Numbered from the stretch's first letter, positions 7,874 to 17,143 are shown. The stretch is DNA of 64,000 nt from Umezawaea sp049997955 (GCA_049997955.1 JAEBDY010000016.1:62001-126000), one strand, 5' to 3'. Notes: a model not told the origin generated them from the letters alone. Translations and numbers: made by a program.

Positions 7874-8563
7874 GTGGACCAGGACGTGCCGGACCGGAAG
7901 GGTGCCGCGGACCGCCGGGTGTTGCTCCCGCGTCTCGGGTGGACGGTGCTCGCCATCGGGGTCGCGGCTACAGCGGTGCTCGTGCCGCCGCTGATCGTGC
8001 CGTCCCCGCCACCCGCGCCGGTGACAACGCCGCCTCCGGTCGCCGCTCCCCCGACCGTTGTCACCTCCTCTGTTCCTGTCACCCCAACGGTTGTCACCCT
8101 GTCGACCGACGTCGCTCCGCCTGGTGGATCGTCGGAGGCCGATCCGCCACCGCGGGCCCCGGTGACGTCCTCCCGGCCGCCCGCGTTCCAGAGCGTCACC
8201 GTGCACGCGGCCGATCCGGCGAACATCCGCACCGGGGCACGCGTCATCGAGTGCGCGAGCTGTCGCGGTGGCAGCCGGGTGGGCTACATCGGCGGTCCGA
8301 ACGTGCTCGCCATCCGCGTGGCCGGGGTGACCACGGCCGGGACCCGAACCCTGACGATCGTCTACGAGGCGGAGGAACCGAGGACGCTCAAGGTCGCGGT
8401 GAACGACGGCACCGTGCAGACCCGGCGGCTGGCCGGTGCGGCGAGCCTGCTGATCCCGGCGACCACCGCGGTCGAGGTGTTCGTGCCCGCCGGGGACAGC
8501 TGGATCAGGTTCTTCAACGACACCGGCTCGGCGCCGGACATCAACGAGATCGTGGTGAGCTGA
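7874..8563 (+). CDS. Membrane-anchored carbohydrate-binding-like protein
   Basis: 229 residues from GTG 7874, five bases after the response regulator. A single transmembrane helix (LGWTVLAIGVAATAVLVPPL, about residues 21-40) is followed by a long Pro/Thr/Val-rich linker of about 65 residues. A C-terminal beta-sandwich-like domain contains VTVHAADPANIRTGARV, a CASC pair, VGYIG and DINEIVVS, resembling CBM35/CBM6-type carbohydrate-binding modules. It probably displays a lectin-like domain outside the cell and may provide or report the signal for the upstream kinase. It ends 8 bases from the convergent DUF1996 gene. Confidence 0.6.
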   Translation: MDQDVPDRKGAADRRVLLPRLGWTVLAIGVAATAVLVPPLIVPSPPPAPVTTPPPVAAPPTVVTSSVPVTPTVVTLSTDVAPPGGSSEADPPPRAPVTSSRPPAFQSVTVHAADPANIRTGARVIECASCRGGSRVGYIGGPNVLAIRVAGVTTAGTRTLTIVYEAEEPRTLKVAVNDGTVQTRRLAGAASLLIPATTAVEVFVPAGDSWIRFFNDTGSAPDINEIVVS

Positions 8564-8571
8564 GCCGGACG

Positions 8572-9609
8572 TCAGTACCCACCGGAGGTGTTGCACTGCA
8601 CCACTTGGACGACGCAGTCCTTCACGCGGTGCGCCAACGCGTCCTCGTCCCAGGCGAAGAACCCGTCGCCGTGCATCGACGAGGGCAGTCCCGAAGCCAG
8701 CCGGAAACCGTCCACGCTGCCGCTGGTCGCGTAGGAGATGGAGAAGGTGACCGCCGGGATGGGCACCGGGAACTGCTCGGTGCACCGACCGCCCTGACCC
8801 CACGCGACGTGGCTCTTGTGGTCCGGGCTGTCCAGGTGCTTGCCGTCCCAACAGTCGGGGAAGCGCATCGTGAAGTGCAATGTGCCGCCGTCGCACACCG
8901 GCCAGTTGCCGTCCCGACTGCGGCTCGCCCCTTCCAGCGGACCACCCGCGCAGTAGAACTGGTTGACGGCGCCGACCGGGGTCGGCACCTGGCGCGTCGC
9001 GTCCCCCACGATCATCCGCAGCCCCTGCGGCATCGGGACGGTCTTCGACTTGTCGTTGAGCAGGGATCCGTAGTACACCACCACCTGCTTCGGCTGAACG
9101 GGCTGCTCGTGCTCGAACAGGGTGGGGACCCAGTACGCCGAGTGGTCCTGCGACGGCAGGCAACTCGACGCGGTGAAGCGCATCAGGTCGTCGAACGTGG
9201 TGCTCGCACCGGTGCCGTCGTTGCCGACGAACGAGTGCAGGTGCGACGCCCCTGGCTGTCCGGGGAACACGATCGGGTCATCGGGCGCGGAATGGCTGTA
9301 CGTGCAGGTGGCGTTGAACTCGGCGTTCCGGTTCGGGTTGGGCGGCACGGGCCTGGGCGTCATCGCTCGGAAAGCGGCCAGTTGCGCGTTCCACCTGGTC
9401 TGGTCGACCGGCATCCACGTGCCGGCCGCCATCGTCATAGCGCCGTGCTGGTGCCCGGCCTGCGACACCGCCGCCTTGCCCCCGTTCGGCACCAGCACCA
9501 GCCCCGCAACCGCGACCACGGCGACAAAAGCGGCAAATCCGATCCGACCAGCAGGTGCCACCCTGCCGATCGGCCGTACGACCTGAGGCGAATTCCGGTC
9601 ACCTGACAA
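8572..9609 (-). CDS. Secreted/membrane-anchored DUF1996-domain protein
   Basis: A 345-residue protein of the DUF1996 family (actinomycete and fungal extracellular proteins). TTG 9609 is chosen because AAGGAGG sits 5 bases upstream; the in-frame ATG at 9624 would place that ribosome-binding site inside the coding sequence. A hydrophobic segment at about residues 22-40 is a signal anchor. Family hallmarks include the GASHLHSFVGN histidine-rich motif, a conserved AYWVPTLF, FPDCWDGKHLDSPDHKSHV and CTEQFPVPIP. The biochemical role is unknown. Confidence 0.85.
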   Translation of the reverse strand: MSGDRNSPQVVRPIGRVAPAGRIGFAAFVAVVAVAGLVLVPNGGKAAVSQAGHQHGAMTMAAGTWMPVDQTRWNAQLAAFRAMTPRPVPPNPNRNAEFNATCTYSHSAPDDPIVFPGQPGASHLHSFVGNDGTGASTTFDDLMRFTASSCLPSQDHSAYWVPTLFEHEQPVQPKQVVVYYGSLLNDKSKTVPMPQGLRMIVGDATRQVPTPVGAVNQFYCAGGPLEGASRSRDGNWPVCDGGTLHFTMRFPDCWDGKHLDSPDHKSHVAWGQGGRCTEQFPVPIPAVTFSISYATSGSVDGFRLASGLPSSMHGDGFFAWDEDALAHRVKDCVVQVVQCNTSGGY

Positions 9610-9902
9610 GGTTTCCTCCTTCATGCGGGGAACAGGACTACCAGCCGCAAGGTAGGACGCGGTGCAGCGCGGGTCGTGAGCCGAAAGTCCCAGCCCCCGC
9701 ACTTGCAGGGCCCAATTCGGGCACCTGCCCCGGGATGCGGATCGCCCTCCAAGCCATGTTTACGCTGTCGTCGACATGGGTAATCGGTTCGGACCCGCTG
9801 AACGACGGCGGACCTGCGGCAACCGCGGATCGAGGCGGTTGCGCGCTGCGGTTGGACGAGGCGGACGGTGTGGTCGAAGGACCTGACTGCTCGGAGGATG
9901 CT

Positions 9903-11114
9903 GTGGACGGTGGTGTGTTGCGACCGGGTGATGTGCTGGCGGCGGCCGAGAGCGCGCCGCCGGTGGAGTCCATCGAGGTCGTCGCGCGCGATCTTGCGAA
10001 GCGGTTCGAGGCTTTCGACGTGTCGTTCCTGCTGATCGACGTCGCCGATGAGCGACTGGTGCGGCTGGCCTCGACCACGCGGGACGTCAGCGAGGACGGT
10101 GCGGAGAACCTCGACCTGCGGGGCAGCGCCTACGAGGAGGTACTGCGCAGCCAGCGGCCGTGGCAGGAGCGGGACGGCGACGGGGTCCGGGTGGTGCTGC
10201 CCGTGACCAACCGCGGCGACTGCGTCGGCGTGCTGGAGGTGACCGTGCCCTCGCTCGACGAGGAGATGCTGGCACAGCTGGGCGAGGCGGCCCACGCTCT
10301 GGCCTACGTCATCGTCACCGACCGCCGCTTCACCGACCTCTACCACTCCAGCCGACGCACCACCAAGATGAGCCTGGCCTCGGAGATCCAGCACCAACTG
10401 CTGCCCACCGCCTCGTGCTGCGAGGCCGCCCAGTTCACCGTCGCCGGCGCCCTGGTACCCGCCCACGACATCGGCGGCGACACCTACGACTACGCCCTGG
10501 ACCGCGACGCCCTGCACCTGTCGATGACCGACGCCGTCGGCCACGACGTGGCCTCGGCACTGACCGCGACCCTGCTGGTCGGCGCGCTGCGCAGGGCCCG
10601 CCGGGCAGGAGACGACCTGGCGGAGCAGGCGAAGCAGGCCAACCACGCGCTGCTGGACCACCGCCGGGGGTCACTGGCGACCGGGATGCTGCTGCGCGTG
10701 GACCTGCACGCCGGAGCGGTCGAACTGGTCAACGCCGGTCACCCCGTGCCCCTGTTGCTGCGCGACGGCGTGGTGACGCAGCTCGACCTGGAGATCGACC
10801 TGCTGTTCGGCGTCATGCCTTACCCCTACCGGGTGCAACGGCTGGACCTGCGTCCTGGGGACCGGCTGGTGCTGCTCACCGACGGCATGTTCGAACGCGA
10901 CGCCGAAGACGTGGACCTGCCCGCGCTGCTGCGCGACACCGAGGGGCTGCACCCCAGGGAGGTGGTGCGGGCGGCGACCAGAGCGGTGAGGGACGCCTGC
11001 CGCGATCACCTCCAGGACGACGCCACCGTGCTCTGCCTGGACTGGCACGGCATCGACCGCACCGAACGACAAGCCGACAACGGCGCCAACACCGACACCG
11101 CCTCGCCCGCCTGA
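9903..11114 (+). CDS. SpoIIE/RsbU-type PP2C phosphatase with N-terminal GAF-like domain
   Basis: 403 residues from GTG 9903, preceded by GGAGG; an ATG at 9756 in frame is possible but has no clear site. Residues ~20-150 look like a GAF sensor, followed by a linker helix (KMSLASEIQHQLLP, the typical SpoIIE entry). The PP2C domain has metal-site motifs GGDTYDY, DAVGHD, LTDGMFERD and DDATVLCL. Such enzymes dephosphorylate anti-anti-sigma (STAS) proteins. A STAS protein is encoded at 26300-26695, but partnership is speculative. No DNA-binding or kinase domain is present. Confidence 0.85.
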   Translation: MDGGVLRPGDVLAAAESAPPVESIEVVARDLAKRFEAFDVSFLLIDVADERLVRLASTTRDVSEDGAENLDLRGSAYEEVLRSQRPWQERDGDGVRVVLPVTNRGDCVGVLEVTVPSLDEEMLAQLGEAAHALAYVIVTDRRFTDLYHSSRRTTKMSLASEIQHQLLPTASCCEAAQFTVAGALVPAHDIGGDTYDYALDRDALHLSMTDAVGHDVASALTATLLVGALRRARRAGDDLAEQAKQANHALLDHRRGSLATGMLLRVDLHAGAVELVNAGHPVPLLLRDGVVTQLDLEIDLLFGVMPYPYRVQRLDLRPGDRLVLLTDGMFERDAEDVDLPALLRDTEGLHPREVVRAATRAVRDACRDHLQDDATVLCLDWHGIDRTERQADNGANTDTASPA

Positions 11115-11279
11115 CGCCCAGCGCGCGCCGCACCGGCGTTGGCGGATCCTTCGACGTGCCAACCGGTCTCGTCCGAAGCGAACGCGATCAGAGGCCTCCC
11201 CCGGCGGACGCCCTGTCGCGGTTGGGTCCGAAAAGGACGGACTTGGCCTCCCGCAAGCGGAGGTGGGGGACGGGTGCGG

Positions 11280-11461
11280 CCCTACCACCGAAATGAGCCC
11301 GCGCCGCCTCTGGAAGATCAGGAGGATGACGAGGACGACCGCGAGCAGGAACTGGTTCCAGGTCCAGAGGAGCAGCGGGATCGCCGACGAGGAGACGGCG
11401 GGCCCGGTCAGCGGGACCTGGATGCGCCAGAACTGCCGCCAGGGGTTGGCGTCGTCGATCT
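11280..11461 (-). pseudogene. Remnant of a sugar ABC transporter permease (MalG-like)
   Basis: A 60-residue reverse-strand stretch carries IDDANPWRQFWRIQVPL, the EAA-loop region of carbohydrate ABC permeases (GAGPWRxFWRIxLPL), then LLLWTWNQFLLAVVLV. It then jumps to ILLIFQRR, the motif that normally precedes the C-terminal end. The intervening two transmembrane segments and the N-terminal half are missing, so internal deletions have collapsed the gene. No start or ribosome-binding site remains. Confidence 0.65.
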
Positions 11462-11589
11462 GGGAGGCGGGCCACCTGCCCCAGCCGAACAACCCCCGCG
11501 TACCCGTCGAGGTTCTTCACCAGCTCGGACACCTGGGGCAGGCGCACCAGGTCCGGCGGGTCGTCGGCCAGCACCCGCGGCGCGTTCTG
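11462..11589 (-). pseudogene. Remnant of a sugar ABC transporter solute-binding protein
   Basis: Two short pieces in different frames: VLADDPPDLVRLPQVSELVKNLDGYA (11497-11580), and FGWGRWPAS just after in the next frame (ending near 11462). Both match the part of extracellular sugar-binding proteins where a residue run such as ..PPDV..L..V..LVK.G.L.DL..YA is followed by YGWDKWPxS. A frameshift separates them, and the sequence then runs straight into permease remnant. Only a small fraction of a normal 420-residue protein survives. Confidence 0.5.
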
Positions 11590-11620
11590 CGGGTCCTCGC
11601 GGTGCCGACCGCGCTGGCCG

Positions 11621-11857
11621 CCGATCGAGGCGATCCGCGCACTCCTGACACGCGCCACACCACGCGCGTTGATCTGCCTGAACGACCGGCTCGCCGTCGG
11701 CGCCTACCAGGCGCTCGACGACTTCGGTCGCGAGGCGTTCGAGGTGCTCCTCCGCGAGATCAACCGGGACCGCGCGGAAACCGCACCGCCCGGCGAGACC
11801 CACCGCCTCCCGATGCCGGTGCGGATGCACGACTCGGTGGCCGCGCCCGGCGCCTGA
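11621..11857 (+). pseudogene. Remnant of a LacI-family repressor (C-terminal part)
   Basis: Forward frame containing IRALLTRATPRALICLNDRLAVGAYQAL, the classic LacI/PBP1 effector-domain motif (PTAxxxxNDxxAxGxxxAL). It jumps to EAFEVLLREI and ends THRLPMPVRMHDSVAAP, the usual LacI tail. The 45-50 residues holding VSVxGFDD are deleted, and the whole HTH and first half are absent. It is divergent from the transporter remnants, as intact lacI genes often are beside sugar ABC operons. Confidence 0.65.
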
Positions 11858-12012
11858 GCCGGGCGTTCTTCCGAACGAGGTCGCGTGAACGGTTCCGCCT
11901 GCCGCACGCGGTGCGGCGGGCTTGCCGGTGGCGTTCCCGGCGACGCGGTCGGTGACCGGATCGCCGGGTCGACGGCCGGAACCGGCGCGGACCAGTCAGA
12001 CGCCCACGGGTC

Positions 12013-12582
12013 TCACGCCCGCGTCGCCGTGTAGCGGAGGAGGACCGCGCCCGACGGGAACGTGCGGTTCTCCACCAGCTCGAGCTTGATCCACTTGTCG
12101 AGCGTCGGGAAGAACGGCTTGCCGCCACCCACCACGGCGGGGGTGACCACCACCAGGAACTCGTCCACCAGCCCGGCGCGGACCAGCGGCGCCGCGAGCG
12201 TCGCGCCCGCCACCTCCAGCACACCGTCCGTCTCGGCCTTCAGACGGGTCGCGACCTCGACCACGTCCCCCCGCTCCAGCCGCGAGTTCCAGCCGACCGA
12301 CGACAGGGTCTTCGAGAACACCACCTTCGGCATCGCGCACCACAGACGGGCGAACTCGGCCCCGACCGGATTCACGTCCGGCGCCTCGGCGGCGGTCGGC
12401 CAGTAGGCGGACATCAGCTCGTACAGCTTCCGCCCGTACAGCGACACCGCGACCTCACGCGTCCGGTCGTTCCAGAACTGGTGCAGCTGCTCGTCCTCCG
12501 GATTGCTCCAGCCGAGGTCGCCGTCGGCGTCGGCGATGTAGCCATCGATCGAGACGTTCATCCCGTACGTGAGTGTGCCCAT
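12013..12582 (-). CDS. Dihydrofolate reductase family protein (RibD C-terminal-like)
   Basis: A 189-residue member of the same reductase superfamily as the gene at 317-895 but of a different subgroup. Motifs: MNVSIDGYIADADGDLGW at the start, YGRKLYELMSAYW, VVFSKTL, and VRAGLVDEFLVVVTPAVVGGGKPFF near the end. ATG 12582 gives a normal family length; an ATG seven codons later is possible, and neither has a strong ribosome-binding site. Presumably an NADPH-dependent reductase of unknown substrate. It diverges from the large secreted protein at 12864. Confidence 0.85.
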   Translation of the reverse strand: MGTLTYGMNVSIDGYIADADGDLGWSNPEDEQLHQFWNDRTREVAVSLYGRKLYELMSAYWPTAAEAPDVNPVGAEFARLWCAMPKVVFSKTLSSVGWNSRLERGDVVEVATRLKAETDGVLEVAGATLAAPLVRAGLVDEFLVVVTPAVVGGGKPFFPTLDKWIKLELVENRTFPSGAVLLRYTATRA

Positions 12583-12779
12583 GGGGGTTAGACCACCACA
12601 CGGGTGAAAACTCATCGGGCCCGCCATCGAGACGGTCCCGGGAGCGGCGGTCTCGGCCTGCCGTGTCGGCGGATCGCGCAGGCACGGCAGGCCGCGCGGC
12701 GAGCAGGCGCAGTCCCCCTGCCCTACGGAGACACCAGACTTTTGCGCCCGTTCGCCGTAATAACGCGCCAAATGACTGG

Positions 12780-12819
12780 ACTTTCGTTGACGGACGCCAA
12801 AAGTTGGCAATACTTTCGT
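12780..12819. promoter_or_regulatory. Direct repeats ACTTTCGT upstream of the secreted PA14 protein
   Basis: ACTTTCGT occurs at 12780-12787 and 12812-12819, about three helical turns apart, in an AT-rich patch 45-84 bases before ATG 12864. They are candidate sites for a sugar-responsive regulator such as the ROK protein encoded downstream; this is inference from position. Confidence 0.35.
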
Positions 12820-12863
12820 AACACGGCTGTGCCCCTGCATCCAACCGTTTTCCGGGAGTCGCC

Positions 12864-15815
12864 ATGCGCCTGCCTGCCCTTGTCGTGCTGTGCGCGGTCG
12901 CGTGCGGTCTCGTCATCGCACCGACCGCCGCCGCGGCGGCCGTTCCACCTCAGGAACCGGGCGTGACGCTCCGGGTCTACGACATGCAGACCGAGCTGAG
13001 CCGGCTGTGCACGCTGAAAACCGGCCAGACGCCCAACGTCGACAAGCTGCTGCCGACGATCAACTGGAGCGGCACCGAGTTCGGTGTCAACGACTACTTC
13101 CTGTCCGAGGTCATCGGCAACATCAACATCGCCACGGCGGGCGACTACGCCTTCCGCCTCACCAGCGACGACGGTTCGCGACTGCGGATCGACGACACCC
13201 AGGTGATCACCAACGACGGCCTGCACGGGCCGACCGCGGTGGAGGGCACGATCCGGCTCGGCACCGGCTACCACGCCCTGCGCATCGAGCACTTCGACAA
13301 CGGCGGCGGCCAGCAGGTCACCCTGGAGTGGCGCGCGCCGGGCGCGACCGCGTTCACCCTCGTGCCGAACAGCGTGCTCAGCACGGACGCGGGCGTGGTC
13401 CGGGTGACGGCTCCCGGCCGCAAGGAGTGCGAGGCCGCGGGCGACGCCCCCGGCGACGGGCTGCCGCTGACCGGCGTGCACCCGAACTACACGCTGACCA
13501 ACCTGCGCCCCAGCGGTTTCCAGCCGCAGGTCACCGGCATGGACTGGCTGCCGGACGGCAGGCTCGCCATCTCGACGTGGGGCGGCTCGGAGAACACGCT
13601 TGGCGAGGTGTACCTGCTGAGCAACGTCACCGGCAACACCGACCCCAGCCGGGTCACGAGGCTCAAGGTCGCCGACAAGCTCAAGGAGCCGATGGGGATC
13701 AAGTACGTCGACGGCAAGCTGTACGTCTCGCAGAAGACCGGGCTCACGGAGCTGAACGACACCAACGGCGACTGGGTCACCGACAACTACCGCACGGTCG
13801 CCACCTGGCCGTACGGCGGCAACTTCCACGAGTTCGCGTTCGGGATGCTGTACAAGGACGGGTTCTTCTACCTGAACCTCTCGGTCTCGATCAACCTCGG
13901 CGGCGCGACGACCGACCCGCAGCCCGCGCCCAACCGCGGCACCACCATCAAGGTCAACAAGGCGACCGGCGCCGTGTCCTACGTGGCCGGCGGGCTGCGC
14001 ACCCCGCACGGCATCGGCTGGGGTCCCGAGGGCGAGGTCTTCGCCACCGACAACCAGGGCGGCTGGCTGCCGTCGTCCAAGCTGGTGCACATCAAGCAGG
14101 ACCGGTTCTTCAACCACTACACCAACCCGGACGGGCCGTACGACAACCGGCCGGTGACGCAGCCCGTGCTCTGGCTGCCGCAGAACGAGATCGCGAACTC
14201 GCCCAGCAACCCGGTCCAGCTCACCACCGGACCGTTCGCCGGGCAGATGCTGTTCGGTGACGTCACCTACGGCGGCATCCAGCGCGGTTTCCTGGAGAAG
14301 GTCAACGGCGAGTACCAGGGCGCGGTCTTCCGCCTCACCCAGGGACTCGAGTCCGGTGTGAGCCGGATCAGCCTCGGCCCGGACGGCGCGATCTACACCG
14401 GCGGCATCGGCGCGGGCGGCAACTGGGGCCAGACCGGCAAGCTGGAGCACGGCCTGCAGAAGCTCACCCCGACCGGCACGGGCGCGTTCGACATGCTCGC
14501 CATGCGGGCCGTCGACGGCGGCTTCGAGGTCGAGTACACCCAGCCGCTGTCGTCCGCGACGGCGGCCAACCTGGCGTCGAAGTACCAGGTGAAGCAGTGG
14601 CGGTACGCGCCGACCGCCGCCTACGGCGGCCCGAAGATCGACGAGCAGGCCCTGCAGGTCACCTCGGCGTCGCTGTCCGCGGACCGCAAGAAGGTCACGC
14701 TGAAGATGTCCGGCCTGAAGGCCGGGCGGGTCGTGCACCTGCGCTCGCCGCGCCCGTTCGCCGCCGAGAACGGCCAGTCCCTGTGGAGCACCGAGGCCTG
14801 GTACACGCTCAACGCGACGGTCGGCACCAGCCAGGCCGTGGACCACGAAGCCGAGAACGCCGGCCTGAGCGGTGGCGTGGGGATCAACACCGACCACACC
14901 GGCTACTCCGGCACCGGGTTCGTCGACGGGTACTGGAACCAGGGCGCGTCGACCTCGTTCACCGTCAGCGTCCCGACCGCGGGCCCCTACAACGCCGGGC
15001 TGCGGTACTCCAACGGGCCGAACCCGGTCGCGGGCACCAAGAAGGTGAGCCTGTACGTCAACGGCACGAAGGTGCGGCAGTCCTCGCTCGCGAGCACCGG
15101 GAACTGGGACACGTGGGTCACGCACACCGAGACGGTCACGCTGAACGCGGGCACCAACTCCATCGCCTACAAGTACGACGCCGGTGACGACGGCAACGTC
15201 AACCTCGACAAGCTGACCGTCGCACCCGGCGGCCGGATCTCGTTGTTCAACGGCACCGACCTGAACGCGTGGGAGGCCCGCTCGGGTGGCGCGGCGACGT
15301 GGCCGGTGTCCGGCGGCTCGATGGAGACGCTGGGCGGGGACATCCGCACGAAGCAGAAGTTCGGCGACTTCAGGCTGCACGCGGAGTGGCTGGAGCCGAC
15401 CTACCCGCCGGAGGTGACCGGCCAGGCCCGCGGCAACAGCGGCATCTTCCTGCAGGAGCGCTACGAGCTCCAGGTGCTGGAGTCGTTCGGCGACACCTCG
15501 CTCGCGGCGGACGAGGCGGGCGCGATCTACAACAAGCGCGCGCCCGACCGCAACGTGGCCACGGCGTCGGGCACGTGGCAGACCTACGACGTCACGTTCC
15601 GGGCGGCCAGGTTCAGCGGCACGACCAAGACCGCGAACGCCCGCGTGACGGTCGTGTGGAACGGCGTCACCGTGCACAACGACGTGGAGATCAACGGCGG
15701 CACCGGTGACAACCTGCCGGAGGACGCGACCCAGCAGTCGATCCGGCTGCAGGACCACGGCGACGCGGGCGCCAACCCGCGTTTCCGCAACATCTGGATC
15801 GAGCCGTTGAGCTAG
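12864..15815 (+). CDS. Secreted multidomain carbohydrate-active protein: PA14, beta-propeller, CBM6/35, DUF1080
   Basis: A 983-residue exported protein from ATG 12864 (GGGAG upstream). Residues 1-26 form a signal peptide ending TAAAAA. A PA14-like domain follows at about 35-160 (GDYAFRLTSDDGSRLRID, VEGTIRLGTGYHALRIEHF). From about 200 to 540 there is a glucose/sorbosone-dehydrogenase-like propeller (GMDWLPDGRLAISTWGG, GLRTPHGIGWGPEGEVFATD). A CBM6/35-like module spans about 655-785 (DHEAENAGLSGG ... NLDKLTV). The end, 790-983, is DUF1080/3-keto-disaccharide hydrolase-like (FNGTDLNAWEA, GNSGIFLQERYELQVLES). Likely role: binding and oxidation or hydrolysis of an extracellular glycan. Confidence 0.85.
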   Translation: MRLPALVVLCAVACGLVIAPTAAAAAVPPQEPGVTLRVYDMQTELSRLCTLKTGQTPNVDKLLPTINWSGTEFGVNDYFLSEVIGNINIATAGDYAFRLTSDDGSRLRIDDTQVITNDGLHGPTAVEGTIRLGTGYHALRIEHFDNGGGQQVTLEWRAPGATAFTLVPNSVLSTDAGVVRVTAPGRKECEAAGDAPGDGLPLTGVHPNYTLTNLRPSGFQPQVTGMDWLPDGRLAISTWGGSENTLGEVYLLSNVTGNTDPSRVTRLKVADKLKEPMGIKYVDGKLYVSQKTGLTELNDTNGDWVTDNYRTVATWPYGGNFHEFAFGMLYKDGFFYLNLSVSINLGGATTDPQPAPNRGTTIKVNKATGAVSYVAGGLRTPHGIGWGPEGEVFATDNQGGWLPSSKLVHIKQDRFFNHYTNPDGPYDNRPVTQPVLWLPQNEIANSPSNPVQLTTGPFAGQMLFGDVTYGGIQRGFLEKVNGEYQGAVFRLTQGLESGVSRISLGPDGAIYTGGIGAGGNWGQTGKLEHGLQKLTPTGTGAFDMLAMRAVDGGFEVEYTQPLSSATAANLASKYQVKQWRYAPTAAYGGPKIDEQALQVTSASLSADRKKVTLKMSGLKAGRVVHLRSPRPFAAENGQSLWSTEAWYTLNATVGTSQAVDHEAENAGLSGGVGINTDHTGYSGTGFVDGYWNQGASTSFTVSVPTAGPYNAGLRYSNGPNPVAGTKKVSLYVNGTKVRQSSLASTGNWDTWVTHTETVTLNAGTNSIAYKYDAGDDGNVNLDKLTVAPGGRISLFNGTDLNAWEARSGGAATWPVSGGSMETLGGDIRTKQKFGDFRLHAEWLEPTYPPEVTGQARGNSGIFLQERYELQVLESFGDTSLAADEAGAIYNKRAPDRNVATASGTWQTYDVTFRAARFSGTTKTANARVTVVWNGVTVHNDVEINGGTGDNLPEDATQQSIRLQDHGDAGANPRFRNIWIEPLS

Positions 15816-15831
15816 CACTGCCACGGCTGCC

Positions 15832-15867
15832 ACCGGCTGCCGCACCCACCTGGGTGCGGCAGCCGGT
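15832..15867 (+). terminator. Strong terminator hairpin
   Basis: ACCGGCTGCCGCACCCA (15832-15848) pairs perfectly with TGGGTGCGGCAGCCGGT (15851-15867) across a nominal 2-base loop (a few apex pairs must open). It lies 16 bases after the stop of the secreted protein and before the ROK gene, which therefore probably has its own promoter. Confidence 0.8.
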
Positions 15868-15886
15868 CCCGTTCCGGAGACCACTA

Positions 15887-17143
15887 ATGGCGGACGACGC
15901 GCAAAACTCGGCGATGTTTCGGCGAGCCGGTAAACAAACTCCGGGTATCTGCTTGAATCGGGAGGTGAAGGCGAACGAGACACCCCGCGGCACGGCGTCG
16001 GCAGGAGAACTGCTGCGGCTGTTGCGCGACGGCGTGCCCCGCACCCGCAACGAACTCACCACCGTGACCGGCCTCGCCAGGTCGACCGTGCGGGCCAGGC
16101 TCGACGCGCTGCTCGACGCGGGTCTGGTCAGCGACGGCGGCAGCGAGGCCTCGACCGGCGGCAGGCCCGCCTCCCGGTACGTGTTCAACGCACGGGCGAG
16201 GGTCGTCCTGGCCGCCGAGGTCGGCGCGACCCACGCCACCGTCGCGGTGACCGACCTGACCAGCTCGCCACTCGCGCTGTGCCGCATCGAGCAGGACATC
16301 GCCGACGGCCCGGACGTGGTCCTCCCCCGGCTGATCGCGGCCTGGAGGTCGTTGCTCACCGAGGCGGAACTCGACTCGGTCCAGGTGGCGGGAGTCGGCA
16401 TCGGCCTGCCGGGCCCGGTCGAGCACTCGACCGGGCGGCCGAACAACCCGCCGATAATGCCGGGATGGGACGGCTACGACGTCCCCGGCCGCATCGGTGC
16501 GGAGTTCGGGGTCCCGATCCTGGTGGACAACGAGGTGAACCTGATGGCGCTGGGCGAGCACACCCAGTGCTTCCCCGAAGCCGCCCACGTCATCGTGGTG
16601 AAGGTGGCCACCGGCATCGGTTCCGGCATCATCAGCAACGGCAAGCTGCACCGCGGAGCGGTGGGCGCGGCGGGCGACCTCGGCCACGTGCTGGCCCCGA
16701 ACGCCCAGGACATGCCGTGCCGCTGCGGCAACACCGGCTGCCTCGAAGCGGTCGCCAGCGGCTCCGCGATCGCGACCGCCTTGCGCGCCAAGGGGATCGA
16801 GGCGCAGACCAGCGCCGACGTGGTCGCGCTGGTGCGCGCGGGCAACCTCGAAGCCAGCCAGGTCGTCCGGCAGGCGGGCCGCAACATCGGCGAAGCGCTC
16901 GCCGCCTGCGTGAGCATGTTCAACCCGTCCCTGATCGTCGTGGGGGGCACCGTGGCGCTGGCGGGCGAGATGCTGCTCGCCGGGGTGCGCGAGGCGATCT
17001 ACCGGCGTTCACTGCCGCTGGCCACCGAGAACCTGCGCATCGTCCCGTCCCAGGCGGGCGACGACGCGGGCGTCCTCGGCGCAGCGGCGATGGTCGTGCA
17101 GCACGTCCTCACCCCGTCGATCGTCGATCGGCAACTCGCCTGA
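15887..17143 (+). CDS. ROK-family transcriptional regulator
   Basis: 418 residues from ATG 15887 (CGGAGA upstream). GTG 15965 would give a more typical 392-residue protein, and the bases before it look promoter-like, so the start is open. The N-terminal winged HTH (GVPRTRNELTTVTGLARSTVRARL) is followed by a ROK sugar-kinase-like domain with GVGIGLPGPV, VDNEVNLMALGE and the zinc motif CRCGNTGCLE. The ExGH sugar-binding motif reads DLGH here. Probably a sugar-sensing repressor; the preceding secreted glycan-active protein is the natural target. Confidence 0.88.
   Translation: MADDAQNSAMFRRAGKQTPGICLNREVKANETPRGTASAGELLRLLRDGVPRTRNELTTVTGLARSTVRARLDALLDAGLVSDGGSEASTGGRPASRYVFNARARVVLAAEVGATHATVAVTDLTSSPLALCRIEQDIADGPDVVLPRLIAAWRSLLTEAELDSVQVAGVGIGLPGPVEHSTGRPNNPPIMPGWDGYDVPGRIGAEFGVPILVDNEVNLMALGEHTQCFPEAAHVIVVKVATGIGSGIISNGKLHRGAVGAAGDLGHVLAPNAQDMPCRCGNTGCLEAVASGSAIATALRAKGIEAQTSADVVALVRAGNLEASQVVRQAGRNIGEALAACVSMFNPSLIVVGGTVALAGEMLLAGVREAIYRRSLPLATENLRIVPSQAGDDAGVLGAAAMVVQHVLTPSIVDRQLA

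Noticed and set aside
12723..15983. Very long reverse-strand open frame of about 1,086 codons opposite the PA14/DUF1080 gene
   Set aside because: Low-complexity Arg/Val/Gly/Ala-rich translation typical of the antisense of high-GC coding DNA; no ribosome-binding site or recognised motif, and the forward gene has clear domains.
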